From NCBI GenBank assembly GCA_021292105.1, contig CM037874.1, forward strand, positions 10,770,502 to 10,834,501: a DNA stretch of 64,000 nt, in the 5' to 3' direction. Under the pieces are notes generated by a model. The model worked only from the letters and a program-made list of their open reading frames with translations. It was not told the DNA's origin and ran no database searches. The DNA comes from Anadara kagoshimensis (taxonomy: Eukaryota > Mollusca > Bivalvia > Arcoida > Arcidae). This document shows positions 24,601 to 36,004 of the stretch, in pieces (position 1 is the first letter of the stretch; each line of letters starts with the position of its first letter). The position numbers and the translations under genes were made by a program.

Positions 24601-27600
24601 GATTATATATTTTAATAGGTAACGATTATTTCAGTTTCCACAAATTTTACATTTTTGGTCCAGTTTAAACCTTTGTTTGATAATGTTCATTATAGTATAC
24701 CTACATATGGTCATCCTCTTCACACTTTTGTTTACCCAATTTACTTCTATGGCATGGTCTGGTGTTGTGTAATGAATGAAAGAAAAACATAGGAAAAAAG
24801 TCGATAACAAGGTCGTGTGTTACAAGTTCGACATTACCCGATTTTAAGAATCCACTTAATTGACAGTCTAAATACGTTTCTATTGTTTTGAAAATCACAC
24901 AGTCTAGTTTACAAAATTGTATTCGATATACAAGCTTATCCGAAAGAACCTGTAAATTATAGTAGGTTTTCCCGATAGCCATTTCCTCTTCCGATGTTAT
25001 TGAATATTTTGACAAGAATCTGATGATTATAAAAAAGAAAACTTTAAAGCACTGTTTTATTTCAGGTGTTCCAGCGCAGAATGGATGGATCTACAAATTT
25101 CTATCGCGATTGGAACTCTTATGTTTCGGGATTTGGAAACATAAGCCGCGAGTACTGGCTTGGTAAATAGTTATATAAATGTTGTTTAATATATCTAATA
25201 TTATTGGTGAAGTCAGGCAATGTATTCTGTATAAAGTCAGCAACACGGCGTTACTTGCATTGCATAACAGACAATTATTCACATGAAACACAACCATAGC
25301 TCATGAAACCTCACTGTTCGATTTACATTTTAACATTGTCCAATATAACCAACATTGTTATTTTTTTAAAACGGAAATAAATCTAGACAAATTCTAACAG
25401 TTGAGAAGTATAACAACATTCAGATTAAACGATTACGTAAATTGTCACAATTTCAAAGACGATTCATTCGCTATTGCAGATTACGAAGTAATTATTTCAT
25501 CCCGAGAAAATGATTTAAAGCATTTCATATTTAACTTATTTTAATTAAAGGTATTTAATTTTATTTGTATTCGTCCAATGAGAAAAAAACAGATTCAGTA
25601 CGAAATATTTTTTTTTTTCAATTTGTTATGAAATATAAATGAATAGGGCATTTCTTACACTACATAATTGCTCAATCTTATAGTTCAATTCATGTGAGCT
25701 AAACAAGTAATCACATTCAGTACTTTTACAACCCAACTGGGGAAAAGAGAGTACCATCGTAAACCGTTTTCAAGTCAAATGGATAGAAATTCTGTAAACT
25801 CGAAACATTTGAAACAAAGGAGATTTTAATTATTTAGACGTGATTAAATACAGTTTCATTGTCATTTCCGTTAAATGCGCTATTATAAATCATTATTGCA
25901 CCATTTTCTCGCTTTGTCTCCGCGTTAGTCACACTTTAACGTTTTTTGACACAACTAGGAACACGAAAATCATGTTTAATAGGTATTTTAAGGCACATTT
26001 TCTTATCCGTATCACATGAAAGTAGATAAAGAAAATCGAAAACCTCGTACCTCCTCTTTATAACACTGCTTAAAGGACACGGCTTTAAGAGGTTGGCCAT
26101 TTGTAATTACATGCAGTTTGTGTCATATTGCCGGTTTTTTATCAATATTATTGTGGCACGTTATGCTTGACTAATGTTTTTTTCTTTTTTTATTCTTTTT
26201 CATTATTTTTGTCTTCATTTCAAAGTGTGCTTGTACTTTTTTCATTCTTGTTAAGCCGTTGTTTAATTAATAAAATTATTGTTTCGTAGGTCTTGACAAG
26301 ATTAATGAACTGACAACTTCAGCACAATATTCACTACGAATTGATATGGAAGATCACGCCAGTGTTCGGAAATATGCAACCTACAGTAACTTTAGTCTTC
26401 TCACCAACACGTATAAATTGTTTTTTGATACCTACTCGGGGACTGCAGGTACTACTATAGAACATAAATACCATTGAATGCTCATGTCACGATTTAATAT
26501 TAACAAATTTATTTGAACACTTGAACCTTCACAAGGGAAGTGGTGCTCCAGAAATGTTAACATCTCATGATAAGCTAGCTACACCAGAGGCGCGTGAAAT
26601 CAAAATTCAGAATGAAATGGACGTGGAACTATGTGCAAATATATCTGCAATATTGTGATGACGACTATAAAACGTTTAACCTTGCAATATTCCAGAGTAA
26701 AAATTTACTTGTAAAATCAGCTGGCTTCGTTCTAATTCCACCATTTTCAAAATTTATTGAGTGTACATTTTTCCGATTCTGGACAACAAAAATCCTTTAG
26801 AGGCTTCTTATTTATATATAAAATCACATATAGCTACAAAATCATCAGACTAACTGTCAAAAATAAACATACTAATCCATGTCTAAATCACAATTAGGAA
26901 TTGATATGTCTATTAAACACGTGGACTTTCACCATAGAAGTGAGGCCCGGTGCTAAATCTAAGTAACGATAAATAAATACTACTTATTGATTCTGACATA
27001 TGGTCGACATATAGGAAGTATTTGTAATAACAGACTACGCTGCTTACAGAAATACAAATAAGTATTTGTTTGAAAAATATAGCATTCTATCTATATATAA
27101 TCAAAAACAACCATTCTAATCCATGTCCAAATCACAATCCAGAAGCGAAGTTAAAACTTTGGAACTGACAAGTTAGGTGAGACACGTGAATTTCTACCAG
27201 AGAAGTGAGGCCGGGTGCTCCGGAAGGGTAAGCACCTCCTGTTTAGCTAGCTACACCTGCCACGCGTGTAATCAAACTTGTATGAAAGGAACATGGAACT
27301 ATGGGACGTCAAATATTTCCAGGGCAATGAATGTGTCACAAAAACTTTAAAGCTTTCTTTGTCCGTCAATCAAGTTCTAGTTATTTTGATATTCCGTCTG
27401 AAACGAGTTAAATAAAGTTTTTTAATACGCAGATTGATTGCTAGATGCTTAAATTTAAAACAACTAAATCTACCTTATTCTTTAGTTGATACACAAGAAT
27501 AAAAATGCTATGTATAAAACGTCGAGTTAGCTTTTGTTTATGTCCAAATACTTATAAAAACTTCAACATTATAAAAAAATCAAAACTAAATCGAAATAGA

Positions 27601-28558
27601 AATTTGAAAAGAAAATTCATTGCTATTAAAAATTATGAATTAAGACAAACTATTGGCAAAAAAAATTGATGCACAGTTTTGTTTATTTTGAGACTGGTCA
27701 CAATAGCAATTACCAATACTGTAATTTTGTTATATATTAAATAGATATACGGTACCCGCATCACATCCTTTATTGGTCCCTATATGATGACCTAAGGAAA
27801 AAGATTTTTTTTTCGTTTTTACTTAATAACAATATAATTCAAATGAAAAATATGTGTATGTTATATTCTAAAAGTAAAAGTAAAATTTTAGTGAAAGATT
27901 TTTGACATGATCAAATTTTAATCAAATTCCTTCTCATTAGTGCCCGGTCAAAAATAGTGGAAATTAAATAATATTCGAGACATGGAAATGAAAAAAAGTA
28001 GAAGGGCCAAAATTTATTCAAGCAAATCCACCTAAGGCAATAATTTCAACGATTAACCACGGAATATTTATTATTGATGATTGTTTTAAAGAACAGTGTT
28101 TATCTTAAAATAAGTTAAAAAAAATTATAACCTTGCAAAATGAAATAGTTTTTGCATTGCATAGAAATGAAGTAAGATAAAAAGTGTAATGAGGTCATAC
28201 AGAAGCTTTCCAGCACATGGTTAGGGTTCAAAATTTCATGCCACAAAATTTTTATTTTTACTTTTTTTTGCTAAATATGTGGAGCGTATAGTGATCAATA
28301 TTATTGTTTATGTGTTTTGCAGGCGATGGACTATCTTACCACAGATTGTGCAGTTTTTCAACGAAAGACAAAGATAATGACAATAACCTTCACTCTTGTG
28401 CAATAAGTTATGGTGCGTGGTGGTATAACAGTTGTCACCGTTCGAATCTGAATGGATTCTATGGTAGTACAGAGCAAGCCAAAGGATTAATTTGGTCGAA
28501 ATGGCATGGGTACAAATACTCTCTGAAATCAACTGAGATGAAGATACGAAGGATGTAA
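17064..28558 (+). CDS. Secreted PAN-like/fibrinogen-domain lectin, gene 1 (five exons)
   Basis: Predicted join of 17064-17349, 23057-23175, 25066-25162, 26290-26448 and 28323-28558: 897 nt, 298 residues, intron phases 1-0-1-1, all introns GT...AG. Residues 1-17 form a hydrophobic signal peptide. Cysteines 43, 50, 54, 60, 69 and 72 make a small PAN/apple-like module. Residues about 99 to the end are a full fibrinogen-related domain with [37 protein letters not shown], a DKDND calcium site and [15 protein letters not shown]. By family knowledge such proteins act outside the cell as lectins (FREP or ficolin type); the ligand is unknown. I chose the MFLY start, shared with gene 2, over an upstream in-frame ATG at 17004. 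The exon joins are inferred and want transcript support. Confidence 0.85.
17624..17684. repeat. (AT)n microsatellite
   Basis: AT/TTA run in intron 1 of FReD gene 1. Confidence 0.9.
17935..18230. repeat. Tandem duplication, period about 196 bp
   Basis: Two units each begin GTACT...TTTGTAAATATT and contain GTACTATACTTAAAAGG, AGAGTAATATCGGCCTGA and a terminal CACACAC run. It lies in intron 1 of FReD gene 1. Confidence 0.85.
18546..18617. repeat. (CT)n microsatellite
   Basis: About 70 bp of CT with two interruptions, in intron 1 of FReD gene 1. Confidence 0.95.
18758..22138 (+). pseudogene. Degraded Tx1-like LINE in intron 1 of FReD gene 1
   Basis: Pieces of one LINE ORF2 run in order across broken frames: [12 protein letters not shown] and [45 protein letters not shown] (endonuclease); [59 protein letters not shown] and [10 protein letters not shown] (reverse transcriptase). 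It ends in an A-rich stretch near 22120-22138. Domain order and wording match the LINE at 5595-9948, but numerous stops and frameshifts show it is much older. The longest intact stretch is 20296-20712. It shares the transcription direction of the host gene. Confidence 0.85.
22139..23056. other. Intron sequence, nothing recognised
   Basis: The rest of intron 1 of FReD gene 1 is AT-rich with no repeat symmetry or ORF that I could identify. Confidence 0.5.
23057..23175 (+). CDS. FReD gene 1, coding exon 2: start of fibrinogen domain
   Basis: Encodes [20 protein letters not shown] and then [17 protein letters not shown], the N-terminal subdomain with the first cysteine pair. The acceptor AG at 23055-23056 follows a weak pyrimidine tract; it was chosen because it matches the gene 2 exon in length (119 nt) and phase. 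The usual double glycine before WT is reduced to one. Confidence 0.85.
23300..23800 (+). pseudogene. Retroelement RT 3' fragment in intron 2 of FReD gene 1
   Basis: Broken frames read [20 protein letters not shown], then [18 protein letters not shown] and [16 protein letters not shown]. These match the C-terminal part of the reverse-transcriptase ORF at 32443-32992 and its 3' non-coding tail (GGCGGGTGTAGCTAGC, GGAGCCCCCGACCTCA). 5' truncated. Confidence 0.75.
24230..24515 (-). repeat. Retroelement 3'-end fragment
   Basis: Minus-strand copy of the same 3' tail: AAGTGAGGCCGAGTGCTCCG, GTTTAGCTAGCTACACCCGC, ACTATGGGACGTCAAATATA. Lies in intron 2 of FReD gene 1, facing the plus copy at 23300-23800. 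Confidence 0.75.
25066..25162 (+). CDS. FReD gene 1, coding exon 3
   Basis: Encodes [16 protein letters not shown] and continues to [12 protein letters not shown]. Acceptor TTTATTTCAG and donor GGTAAATAG are clear. The block VFQRRxDGSxxFYRxW is the family signature. Of 33 residues, 28 match gene 2. Confidence 0.9.
26290..26448 (+). CDS. FReD gene 1, coding exon 4
   Basis: Encodes [20 protein letters not shown] and continues to [10 protein letters not shown]. Two residues shorter than the gene 2 exon, the gap falling in the loop after YSNF. Acceptor GTTTCGTAG, donor GCAG|GTACTA. Confidence 0.9.
26525..26950 (-). repeat. Two partial retroelement 3'-end fragments
   Basis: Pieces at about 26525-26660 (AAGTGGTGCTCCAG, GCTAGCTACACC) and 26870-26950 (CATGTCTAAATCACAAT, AGAAGTGAGGCCCGGTGC) of the same family, in intron 4 of FReD gene 1. 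Confidence 0.6.
27090..27335 (-). repeat. Retroelement 3'-end fragment
   Basis: Well preserved: GAAGTGAGGCCGGGTGCTCC, GTTTAGCTAGCTACACCTGC, ACTATGGGACGTCAAATAT. In intron 4 of FReD gene 1. Confidence 0.8.
28323..28558 (+). CDS. FReD gene 1, coding exon 5: calcium site and C terminus
   Basis: Encodes the calcium-binding loop [14 protein letters not shown], the [15 protein letters not shown] motif and the terminal [13 protein letters not shown] followed by TAA. Acceptor TTTGCAG. No clear AATAAA is seen close to the stop. Confidence 0.92.
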
Positions 28559-28819
28559 TACAAACATGGTTTTGTCATTCAAAACATTATTGTACTCAAA
28601 GCGTTCGTAGAATGTTGGTGATGTAGCCTTCTGTGAAGGACCACGTATACACACCTACTACGCCCTGACCCCCTAGATAAGATTGCAAGACTGAAAGGAG
28701 ATAAACAGAAACAGAAGGTGCCCGCTTTGTGTTGATGTTGTTCCCCCATTTATGTCCCATTTGTCCCCCTTTTTATAGATAACATAGTTTTAGGTTTTAT
28801 TTTTTTTTTAATTTAAAAG

Positions 28820-29250
28820 TATGGTGTTCAATAGAGCTTTGACAACTTATGTAACTTTGCACTTTTTAAAGATTTATTCTGTTATTTTTATACCATTAAA
28901 CATATTATGTAGTACATATTTTGTATTTCGTAAAAAATCAAAATCTTTGTGATTCAGTAAATTTCAAAAATTGTTCAGTACAGCTTTGGCAACTTATGTA
29001 ACTTGGCACCCTTTTTAAGCTTGAATCTGTTGTTCATATAAAATTAAATATATTTATGTAGTACATATTTTGTATAATTTTTATACTTCGCAAAACTCAA
29101 AATTATTGTTATTCAGTAAATAACAAAAATGTTCAATATAGCTTTAGCAACTTATGTAATTTGTTACCCTTTGGTCAGTTTGAGTTGTTTATACAGAATT
29201 AAATATATTAAGTTTATGAAGTACCTATTTTGTATACTTTGTATACTTCG
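28820..29250. repeat. Diverged tandem repeat, period about 150 bp
   Basis: Three units begin at 28826, 28973 and 29131 with GTTCAATA.AGCTTT.. and CAACTTATGTAAC. It lies immediately downstream of FReD gene 1, possibly inside its 3' UTR. Confidence 0.75.
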
Positions 29251-29334
29251 TAAGACTTTTAATATATCACAATGTCATCATCAATATTTCAAAATTTTAT
29301 TAAAAACTTGCAAACGACGTTACGATGGATATAT

Positions 29335-30440
29335 GATATGGCCCGTACGTACCTATATTTCGCTTTTCTTGTCTGAAAACAAACTTTATTTCTCAACAGA
29401 ATTCAATGGGACTTGATACAAAAGTTTTTTATGGTAACATCTTGGACAAGTTTGTGTTTTGTAACTGGTAATCCATATTTGACATAGTTATTGTCCTTTG
29501 TTTCTTTGAGTAAAAATTTTTTGCTACCGCTCTATCATCTTTATTTCTCAACAGAGTTTAATGAAACTTGATAAAGGGGTTTATCTAACATTAGACTAGT
29601 TTTTCTGTTTGTATTTGATGAAATACAAGTTTTATCGAACACACGTGATACAGTGGTGATACAACATTGGAGGAAAAGTACACGTGCACTTCTCATTGTG
29701 ACGTCATTGGGGAATCTCCGATTTGTCAAATGTAAGCAATGACGTCATAACTAAAAAACATGTCATAACATAGTTCAGTGGTTTTCTTTGGTAAAATGTA
29801 TTTTTTCACATAAAGTATAAGTCTTTTATTATTTTAATTACCTAATAGGAAATGTTAGATAAAAATATCATATACACAGTGTATATATACAACCTTACGA
29901 ATCAGGTCTCGTCCTTTTTCCGTAGCTGTATCACTACTCGTCGCACAAGCGCGACGAGTAGTCATACAAATACGAAAAAAGGACTCGACCTGATACTGAG
30001 GGTTGTACATACACACTGTGTATATAATATGTATTTATCATGGCAATATCTCGGGCTAGTTCACGTTTTGTAGCTGTCGAACCTGATTTGAAAACGTTAT
30101 TGTCCTATGTTCAATTAAGTGATACACTGACATTTTTGTCAGCGATCTAGCAACTTTGTTTAATCAACAGAATTTAATAAAACTTTATACATTTGTTTTT
30201 CATAGTAATATCTTGGACTAGTACATGTTTTAAGTATTAATCTTGATTTGACAGAGTTATTGCCCTTTGTTTATTTCAGTGAAATATTTCTGTCACCGCT
30301 CTAACAACTTTATTTCTCAACAAAATTTAATGAAATACAAGAGATTATCATGGTAAAATGTTAGACTAGTTCGTTTTATGTAACTGGCAAGCCCAATTTG
30401 ACGGATTATTACCTTTTGTTTGTTTGAGTGAAATATTTCT
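29335..30440. repeat. Diverged tandem array interrupted by a MITE
   Basis: Units of about 155-165 bp carry TTTCTCAACAGAATT, AATGAAACTTGATA, TATCTTGGACTAGT and a GTTATTG.CCTTTGTTT block (about 29396, 29556, 30166, 30319). The hairpin element at 29600-30045 sits between the second and third units. Confidence 0.7.
29600..30045. mobile_element. Palindromic hairpin MITE, copy C (best preserved)
   Basis: Long arms (TATACACAGTGTATATATAC / ATACACACTGTGTATATAAT, AATCAGGTCTCGTCCTTTTT / AAAAAGGACTCGACCTGATA) surround an inner palindrome, TACTCGTCGCACAAGCGCGA then CGAGTA. Outer sequence back to about 29600 is tentatively part of it. No coding capacity. Confidence 0.75.
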
Positions 30441-30844
30441 GTCTCATGAACTTCGTTCATGTTTTTTCAACCCGCACTCGGTACACAATAATATTCAATT
30501 GTAAGGCGATTAGCATTACTTGTGATGTCTTGGTTAAAATTAAAATAATATTTTTTACATTTAAATATTTTTAGCATGCATTAATGTTTAAATAATATAT
30601 TAATGCATTGTATCCTTAAAAAAAAAATAAGCCAGTAATCTTATATAAAAATGATTGTCAACACCCATTGACGTCTTTGTGGGAGGTTCCCACTTCGCAT
30701 TTTTCCAAAAAATACTTTTACGGGAAAATTTGAGCTGGTGTAATTTCATATCCCATAGAAGCATAAATTGGTATCGCGATGTTAACTAACAAACCACATT
30801 GTAATCTATGCAAAAAAGGTTGAAAAATGTGAAATTGATGAATT

Positions 30845-31045
30845 GTTTTCAAGATTCAGATGTTCCAAAATGTCAAACTTATATTCTCTGAACATCATGT
30901 TGCAGAAACACTGGTCGTTAATTGGATGTTCTGGTTTACCACTTATTTTCTCATAAATCTACACGCGACAAAAAAACCTTGTTTGTAATCACTGTATCGA
31001 TACCGGGGTACCTATGTAATTATACTTTTGAATGGTCATTTAAAA
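30845..31045. repeat. 3' flank of FReD gene 1, paralogous to 60160-60345
   Basis: The order GAACATCATGTTGCAGAAAC, ACTGGTC, CTCAT, AAAAAACCT, TTGTAATCACT, GATACCG and GAATGGTCATTT is repeated downstream of gene 2 (GAACATCACGTCAGTAATTT, GCAGAAACACTGGTC, AAAAAACCTAC, TTGTAATTACT). It marks how far the segmental duplication extends beyond the coding exons. Confidence 0.7.
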
Positions 31046-31272
31046 TTCCGTTTTTTGGCTTGTTAAGAACACATTATTTCTAGATGCTCAATTCATGTGC
31101 GCATATACCCTGTAAATTTTACCAAATTTGCCCGAACTGCATAGGATTAGCAAAGTTTATATTTCTCGTTTTAAATGTTTTTACTTTGCTTTAGGTTATG
31201 TAATTTGTTAATTAACCAGTGTGTTAATTTTTATTTCGAAATTAAAATTAAGGGTCCTCTAAACTCATAGGT

Positions 31273-31274
<2 letters not shown>

Positions 31275-31314
<40 letters not shown>
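31275..31314. repeat. (GT)n microsatellite
   Basis: About 40 bp of pure GT. Confidence 0.97.
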
Positions 31315-31316
<2 letters not shown>

Positions 31317-32442
31317 CATCACAATTTACACGCAATAAAGTTTATTCTGACATTTTTGTTGTTTCGCTAATCGATGGTGCACATAGTTGTTTTAAGCTAC
31401 GAAAGTAAGATTATAGAGCAGTATTCAATTTTCTATGATTTGTTGTGATAAAAAGCATAATTCACTTCTAGAAAAGCAACAACCTCAGTAATAGATCAAT
31501 GTACTTGAGTTATAGCGAGTTCTAATAGGATGGGTGCCTTGACTTGTTTTCATGGATTATAATCTTACGTAATCTGGTCACGGTTTTAAACTTTGCGGTG
31601 CAGTACTGCTAGTATGACTTGTGTCAAGGCTATTGACACGAGCAGTGGCATAGTGTTTATATCTGATGATATTAGTTTGCTCTCAGTTCCAAATTATTTA
31701 TTGTTTTAACGCGGAAAGTAGTATATTTTAGGTGCTCTGTGTTTAGGTGGTACAGAGGTACAGAGTATGATTTACAGAGGGAAAATGTCTTACACATAAA
31801 GTTTATCTTTCGTTAAAATATATTCCCTTACTTTATTAAATGTTTATTTATAATTTTCTATTATAGATTAAGTTTTGTAACATTTATTGTGTGCCATACA
31901 TTGTTCATATAATTATGCTTTTTTCTTTTGTGGATGTATTTCTCTTAATGAAGAACATTATACTTTTATATTTTTATTAGCCTTGCGCATTTCTTATGTC
32001 TAACAGTTTGAGAGCAATGGCATTCATAGGACTATAAATGCCAAACGGCTGCATCACTGCATTTGAATATGAATATCGGCAATACACTTTCCCGGGGAAC
32101 TATAATCTGGTAAACAAAATGGCAGCCCCCATGTTCCTAGATGTTTTTCTTGTGGTATAGGAATGCCTTTGAGTATGATGATCAATTGGTTTTTCAACTT
32201 CACAAAGTTGGGACGTCAAGATATCTAGGGTAATTAAGATATGTCTTGAACATTTACTGTGTGACATAAACCGTGATATTTCTTATATTCATTTATGTAC
32301 AAAAACAGTGAGCCAAGATACAAATATCTAATGCTGAACAGGGTTCTTGTTATTTTGTCAAGTATCATACGGATTCCAAACAAAAAAATACTTAAGATAC
32401 CATCAACAAAATGTTGAAGTTTTTGATAGATAACATATTGTT

Positions 32443-33265
32443 TTGTTTGATAATATAACTTTCCAGCAAAAAATGATATACCAACGGGTACAAACTGCAC
32501 CATTGCTTGCTGATCTGTTTCTTTATTCTTATGAGGCAGAATTTATGCAGAACCTAGTTAAATCTAGAGAGAAGACTGTCGCTAAATTATTCATTTCCAC
32601 GTGCAGATATATAGATGACGTCCTGCTTTATAACAATCCTAAATTTGGAAACTATGTGAATGTCATCTATCGTAATGAGATTGAAAGAAAAGATACGACT
32701 GATTCTACAATTTGTGCTACATATTTGAACTTAAACCTGAATTATGACGCCCACAAAATGCTACATTTGAAACTGTATGACAACCGTGATGACCTAAATT
32801 TTTCTATTGTTAACTTTCCTTTTAAATATGCAGCAATATACCTGCTTCTTCTGCTTATGGTGTATTCGCTTTGGAAGAGCTTGTTCCAACTACGGGGATT
32901 TTGTACAACGAAGCTGGCTGCTTGCAAATAAATTGTTGACTCAGGGATATTGCAAACCTAGGCCTATCAAGGCCCCCAAAAATGTTCCATAGACGTCATC
33001 ACAGTATTGATAATAAGTTTGATGTATCAGTGTCCAGGATTGCCCTGGATATATTTGACGTCCAATAGTTCCATATTCCTTTCACATCATTTTGACAACA
33101 CACGTATTGGCTGTAGCTAGCTAAACAAGAGGTGCGTAACCTTCTGGAGCACCCGACCTCACTTCGCTGTTGGAAGTTTACGTGTCTAACCTGACCTGTC
33201 AGATCTAATTTTTTTACTTTGCATCTGGATTTTGATTCGGACATGGATAAGTATGTATGTTTTTG
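32443..33265 (+). pseudogene. Retroelement reverse-transcriptase fragment with 3' tail
   Basis: An open frame to 32931 reads APLLADLFLYSYEAEFMQ, then CRYIDDVLLYNNPKFGNY with the catalytic YIDD, KDTTDSTICATYLNLNLNYD, KLYDNRDDLNFSIVNFPF. After a frameshift it continues RACSNYGDFVQRSWLLANKL and CKPRPIKAPKN. The 3' non-coding tail (GGCCTATCAAGG to GTATGTTTTTGATTATG) is the repeat scattered at a dozen places in this window. The motif order fits a Penelope-like or related retroelement; the class is uncertain because the 5' half is missing. It is the most informative copy here. Confidence 0.75.
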
Positions 33266-33521
33266 ATTATGTATGGTTGTTGTTATATTTGAAATATGTA
33301 TATAATGACATACTGCCAACTTTAACGGTATACGAGTATACGATATACTGTCGAGGGGTCGATTTAAAATTTGCAAACTCTTAGTATAATTATATCAATA
33401 CATTTACGCACGCCCTTTCGCATTTTTTTCCATACATCCTATCATTAAAACAGAATAAGATATTTAAACACAAAACAAAAAACTGATCATTTTAATCTGA
33501 CAAACTTTTAGATCTACCGTA

Positions 33522-34010
33522 CTCACTGTGGTACCGCGTACACGGGATATTAAAGCATAAAGTGAGCAAAACAGCCAGTGTACACAATACCAGCGTAAGT
33601 CGAAAACCGATTTTTGACTTATCTGTTCATTTTAACATGTAATGGTGTATTGGGGCGTCAATCGGACACATAAATGATTCTATTTAAATAATTAACTGCA
33701 TCTGATACACTGTTTAAACTTTGAAACAAATTGATAAAGCGCAAGTGCTCACCTGTGATTTTATCGTCGCCGGGAGTTTCTGTTCAATATTTCAATTTTC
33801 ACTTCTTAATTAAAAATTCTGAAGCGTACAATTCCTCTAGGATGTTAAGAACTACATGTCGACCAAATTTCAGCTGAATGTATTGAGATAAAAAGGAGCA
33901 GGAGACGTTGGGAAATAACAAGCGGTGTACTGGGAATTGCAAAAACGTGTACTGGGTATTGGAAATTAAGGAGCAAATAGGTGTACTGGGAATTGAGAGG
34001 TCAAATATTT
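33522..34010 (+). repeat. Left long terminal inverted repeat
   Basis: Pairs with 37545-38072. Its inner end carries three copies of a GTGTACTGGGAATTG-like word, which also recurs inside the right repeat. Confidence 0.8.
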
Positions 34011-34130
34011 TGCCAGCTGTGCGATTTTCACGTTTTATTTAATTTGTATACAAATCTATACTTCTTTTTCAATGACAAACAAAACAATTAATTATCTAGT
34101 GAAAATCTTCAACATCTGTAATTATTAATC

Positions 34131-34286
34131 ATGCATTATAGACGAGATGAAGATGAAACATACATAGACCACATCTTAAACACATATTTCCCCGATATTT
34201 GTAGATTGAGAGATCTAAGTGTGTTACCAAACCAATACAAAGGCCCATGTGTAATGCCAAAATATAATCCGTTCTTAAATGGTTAA
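34131..34286 (+). CDS. Short ORF of unknown function, 51 residues
   Basis: ATG to TAA reads MHYRRDEDETYIDHILNTYF, PDICRLRDLSVLPNQYKG, PCVMPKYNPFLNG. Its composition is protein-like in an otherwise A/T-rich stretch. It may be a decayed exon of the enclosing transposon or chance. No ribosome context or homologue is recognised. Confidence 0.25.
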   Translation: MHYRRDEDETYIDHILNTYFPDICRLRDLSVLPNQYKGPCVMPKYNPFLNG

Positions 34287-34702
34287 AGTTTGACAGTATC
34301 ATAGCAAATGCAACTAGTGAAAGTAAAGGAGAAAAAACTTTGTAGTTTGGAACTGAGCAGGAAAATGAAGATTACAATTTGAGATTTTTTTAAAATATTT
34401 TATAATCTAATGTCATTAGATTGAATCGACCAGCTAAAATATGACTTATTTATTTATATTAAAGGTCAATACAACATGAGACAGTCGTCGGAAGGAGGTA
34501 TCTGGTGTAAAACAGATCCACAAATGTGACGAGAGTAAACGTCTTGAAACTGATTTATAAATAAAAAGTTTTAACAATATAACACATTTTTTCATTTTTT
34601 TTTTTGGTCATGTGTTTATTTTGAATTTTTATTTACGACGGCGAATCAATAAGAAACCAGCTTAACCTTTTTTCCAGATTAGATCCACCTCTTTTTTTAA
34701 TG

Positions 34703-34858
34703 TCACGGTGGGCTTGGCACGATAAAGAACCCTTTTGTATAATGCCATAAGCGCAATGCACAGGCAAAATTTCTGCACCTTAGCCTATAGCTGGCGACGT
34801 CTCGATATAAGTGAAATTTTCTTGACTGGGACGTTAAACACCATTACTCTCTCTCTTT
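34703..34858 (+). mobile_element. 5'-truncated SINE family 2 insertion
   Basis: Carries only the 3' half (CACGGTGGGCTTGGCACG to the TTGACTGGGACGTTAAACAC tail and CT run). Flanked by the target duplication CTTTTTTTAATGT on both sides, so truncation occurred at insertion. Confidence 0.85.
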
Positions 34859-34879
34859 TTTTAATGTAATTTAGTGTCC

Positions 34880-35330
34880 ATCACCCCAGAACTGAAAAAG
34901 ACAGGGTCATTTCCACAGTTCCATTGACCCACTCCTCAACTGTCTTCACTTCTTGGTCAGACCTGAAATGACGTCCTCGGGTATCATTTTTCAATTTTGG
35001 GAGAAGAAGTCGCTACGAGCTAGGCAGAATGTGGTATTTCGCCCCACAGCCTTCATTGTAACTTTAATTTGCAACTGTGTACTTTAGCGTTTTCCTGTTG
35101 CGGCGGTTTCACGGATATCATTTCTCGGATGGTCTAGCAAGTTTGCATATAGTACACTCCAGTTATCATTGTACTTCACTTTGGTCAAAAGTCACACACA
35201 ATAACACCTTTTGTGTCCCAAAATAATGTGGCCATCACCTTGCTAGTAGACTAATGCTTCTTAACCTTCTTTGACCTAGGGGATCTAGACCCCATCCACT
35301 GACGACTCCGCGTTTTATTGTCTGGTTCAT
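34880..35330 (-). pseudogene. Mariner transposase C-terminal remnant
   Basis: Minus-strand reading gives RQWMGSRSPRSKKVKK, KVMATLFWDTKGVIVCDF, NDTRGRHFRSDQEVKTVEEW. These are the central and C-terminal blocks of mariner transposases (VMATxFWDxKG, KxxLxGRRFxSDxEVKxxVxEW). The HDNAPAHTA catalytic block is lost to mutation and there are stops. Confidence 0.78.
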
Positions 35331-35359
35331 ATTATTGTACCAAAATCTCGTATACACTT

Positions 35360-35415
35360 GTCATATACCATTTTTTGAATGTATTTTATGATTAATTCAA
35401 AAAATGGTATATGAC
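35360..35415. repeat. Perfect short hairpin
   Basis: Two 21-bp arms that are exact reverse complements (TCATATACCATTTTTTGAAT and its mate) around a 14-bp loop. Possibly a solo MITE core. Confidence 0.9.
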
Positions 35416-35862
35416 ACAGTCTTTAGAATCTGACATAAACGCTTCAACAACGCCGTACAATGATGCTTTGGTTGTCAAAACTCCGCTCAATAGATTTTTT
35501 TTTAAATTCATGTGTTCAGAAAGCAAATATAGTTTTTAATCAAATAATATAGAAAAAATCCTAATGTCAACCGATTCAATTTTCTGCAAATCCACGATGA
35601 AAGCTCAAATTTCATGTACATGTATTCAAAATTTCCAGTTTTTTAGACACTGCGATTTTAGGCCTGTTAGTTTATCATATTACTACGCGAATAACCATAG
35701 CATTTCAGAAATAATGCACTTGGTAAAATATTATATACATTTTTTAATTCCTTAGTATCGGATGTGCAACTCAAAATATGTATTCCGTTACGCTCTGCAA
35801 AAAATGCCTAAAACTATACTGACACCTCGATACGCGTGTAATTTTGTATCCGGGTATAAAAC

Positions 35863-36003
35863 ATGTATTGAAACAAGGCACAAAAATAATGACCGTGTCG
35901 GACAATCGGAAATGTCCGTATATACATGAATTGTCCGTATGTACATTTCACATGTATTGAAACAAGGCACAAAAATAATGACCGTGTCGGACAATCGGAA
36001 ATG
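35863..36003. repeat. Tandem duplication of about 53 bp
   Basis: ACATGTATTGAAACAAGGCA through GACCGTGTCGGACAATCGG occurs twice with a short GTCCGTATATACATG spacer. The second copy's end served as the SINE1 target. Confidence 0.9.
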
Positions 36004-36004
36004 G

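Larger units (their letters stand above)
30480..32440. other. Intergenic, no gene seen
   Basis: Apart from the paralogous flank at 30845-31045 and a (GT)n run at 31275-31314, I recognise nothing. Confidence 0.5.
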
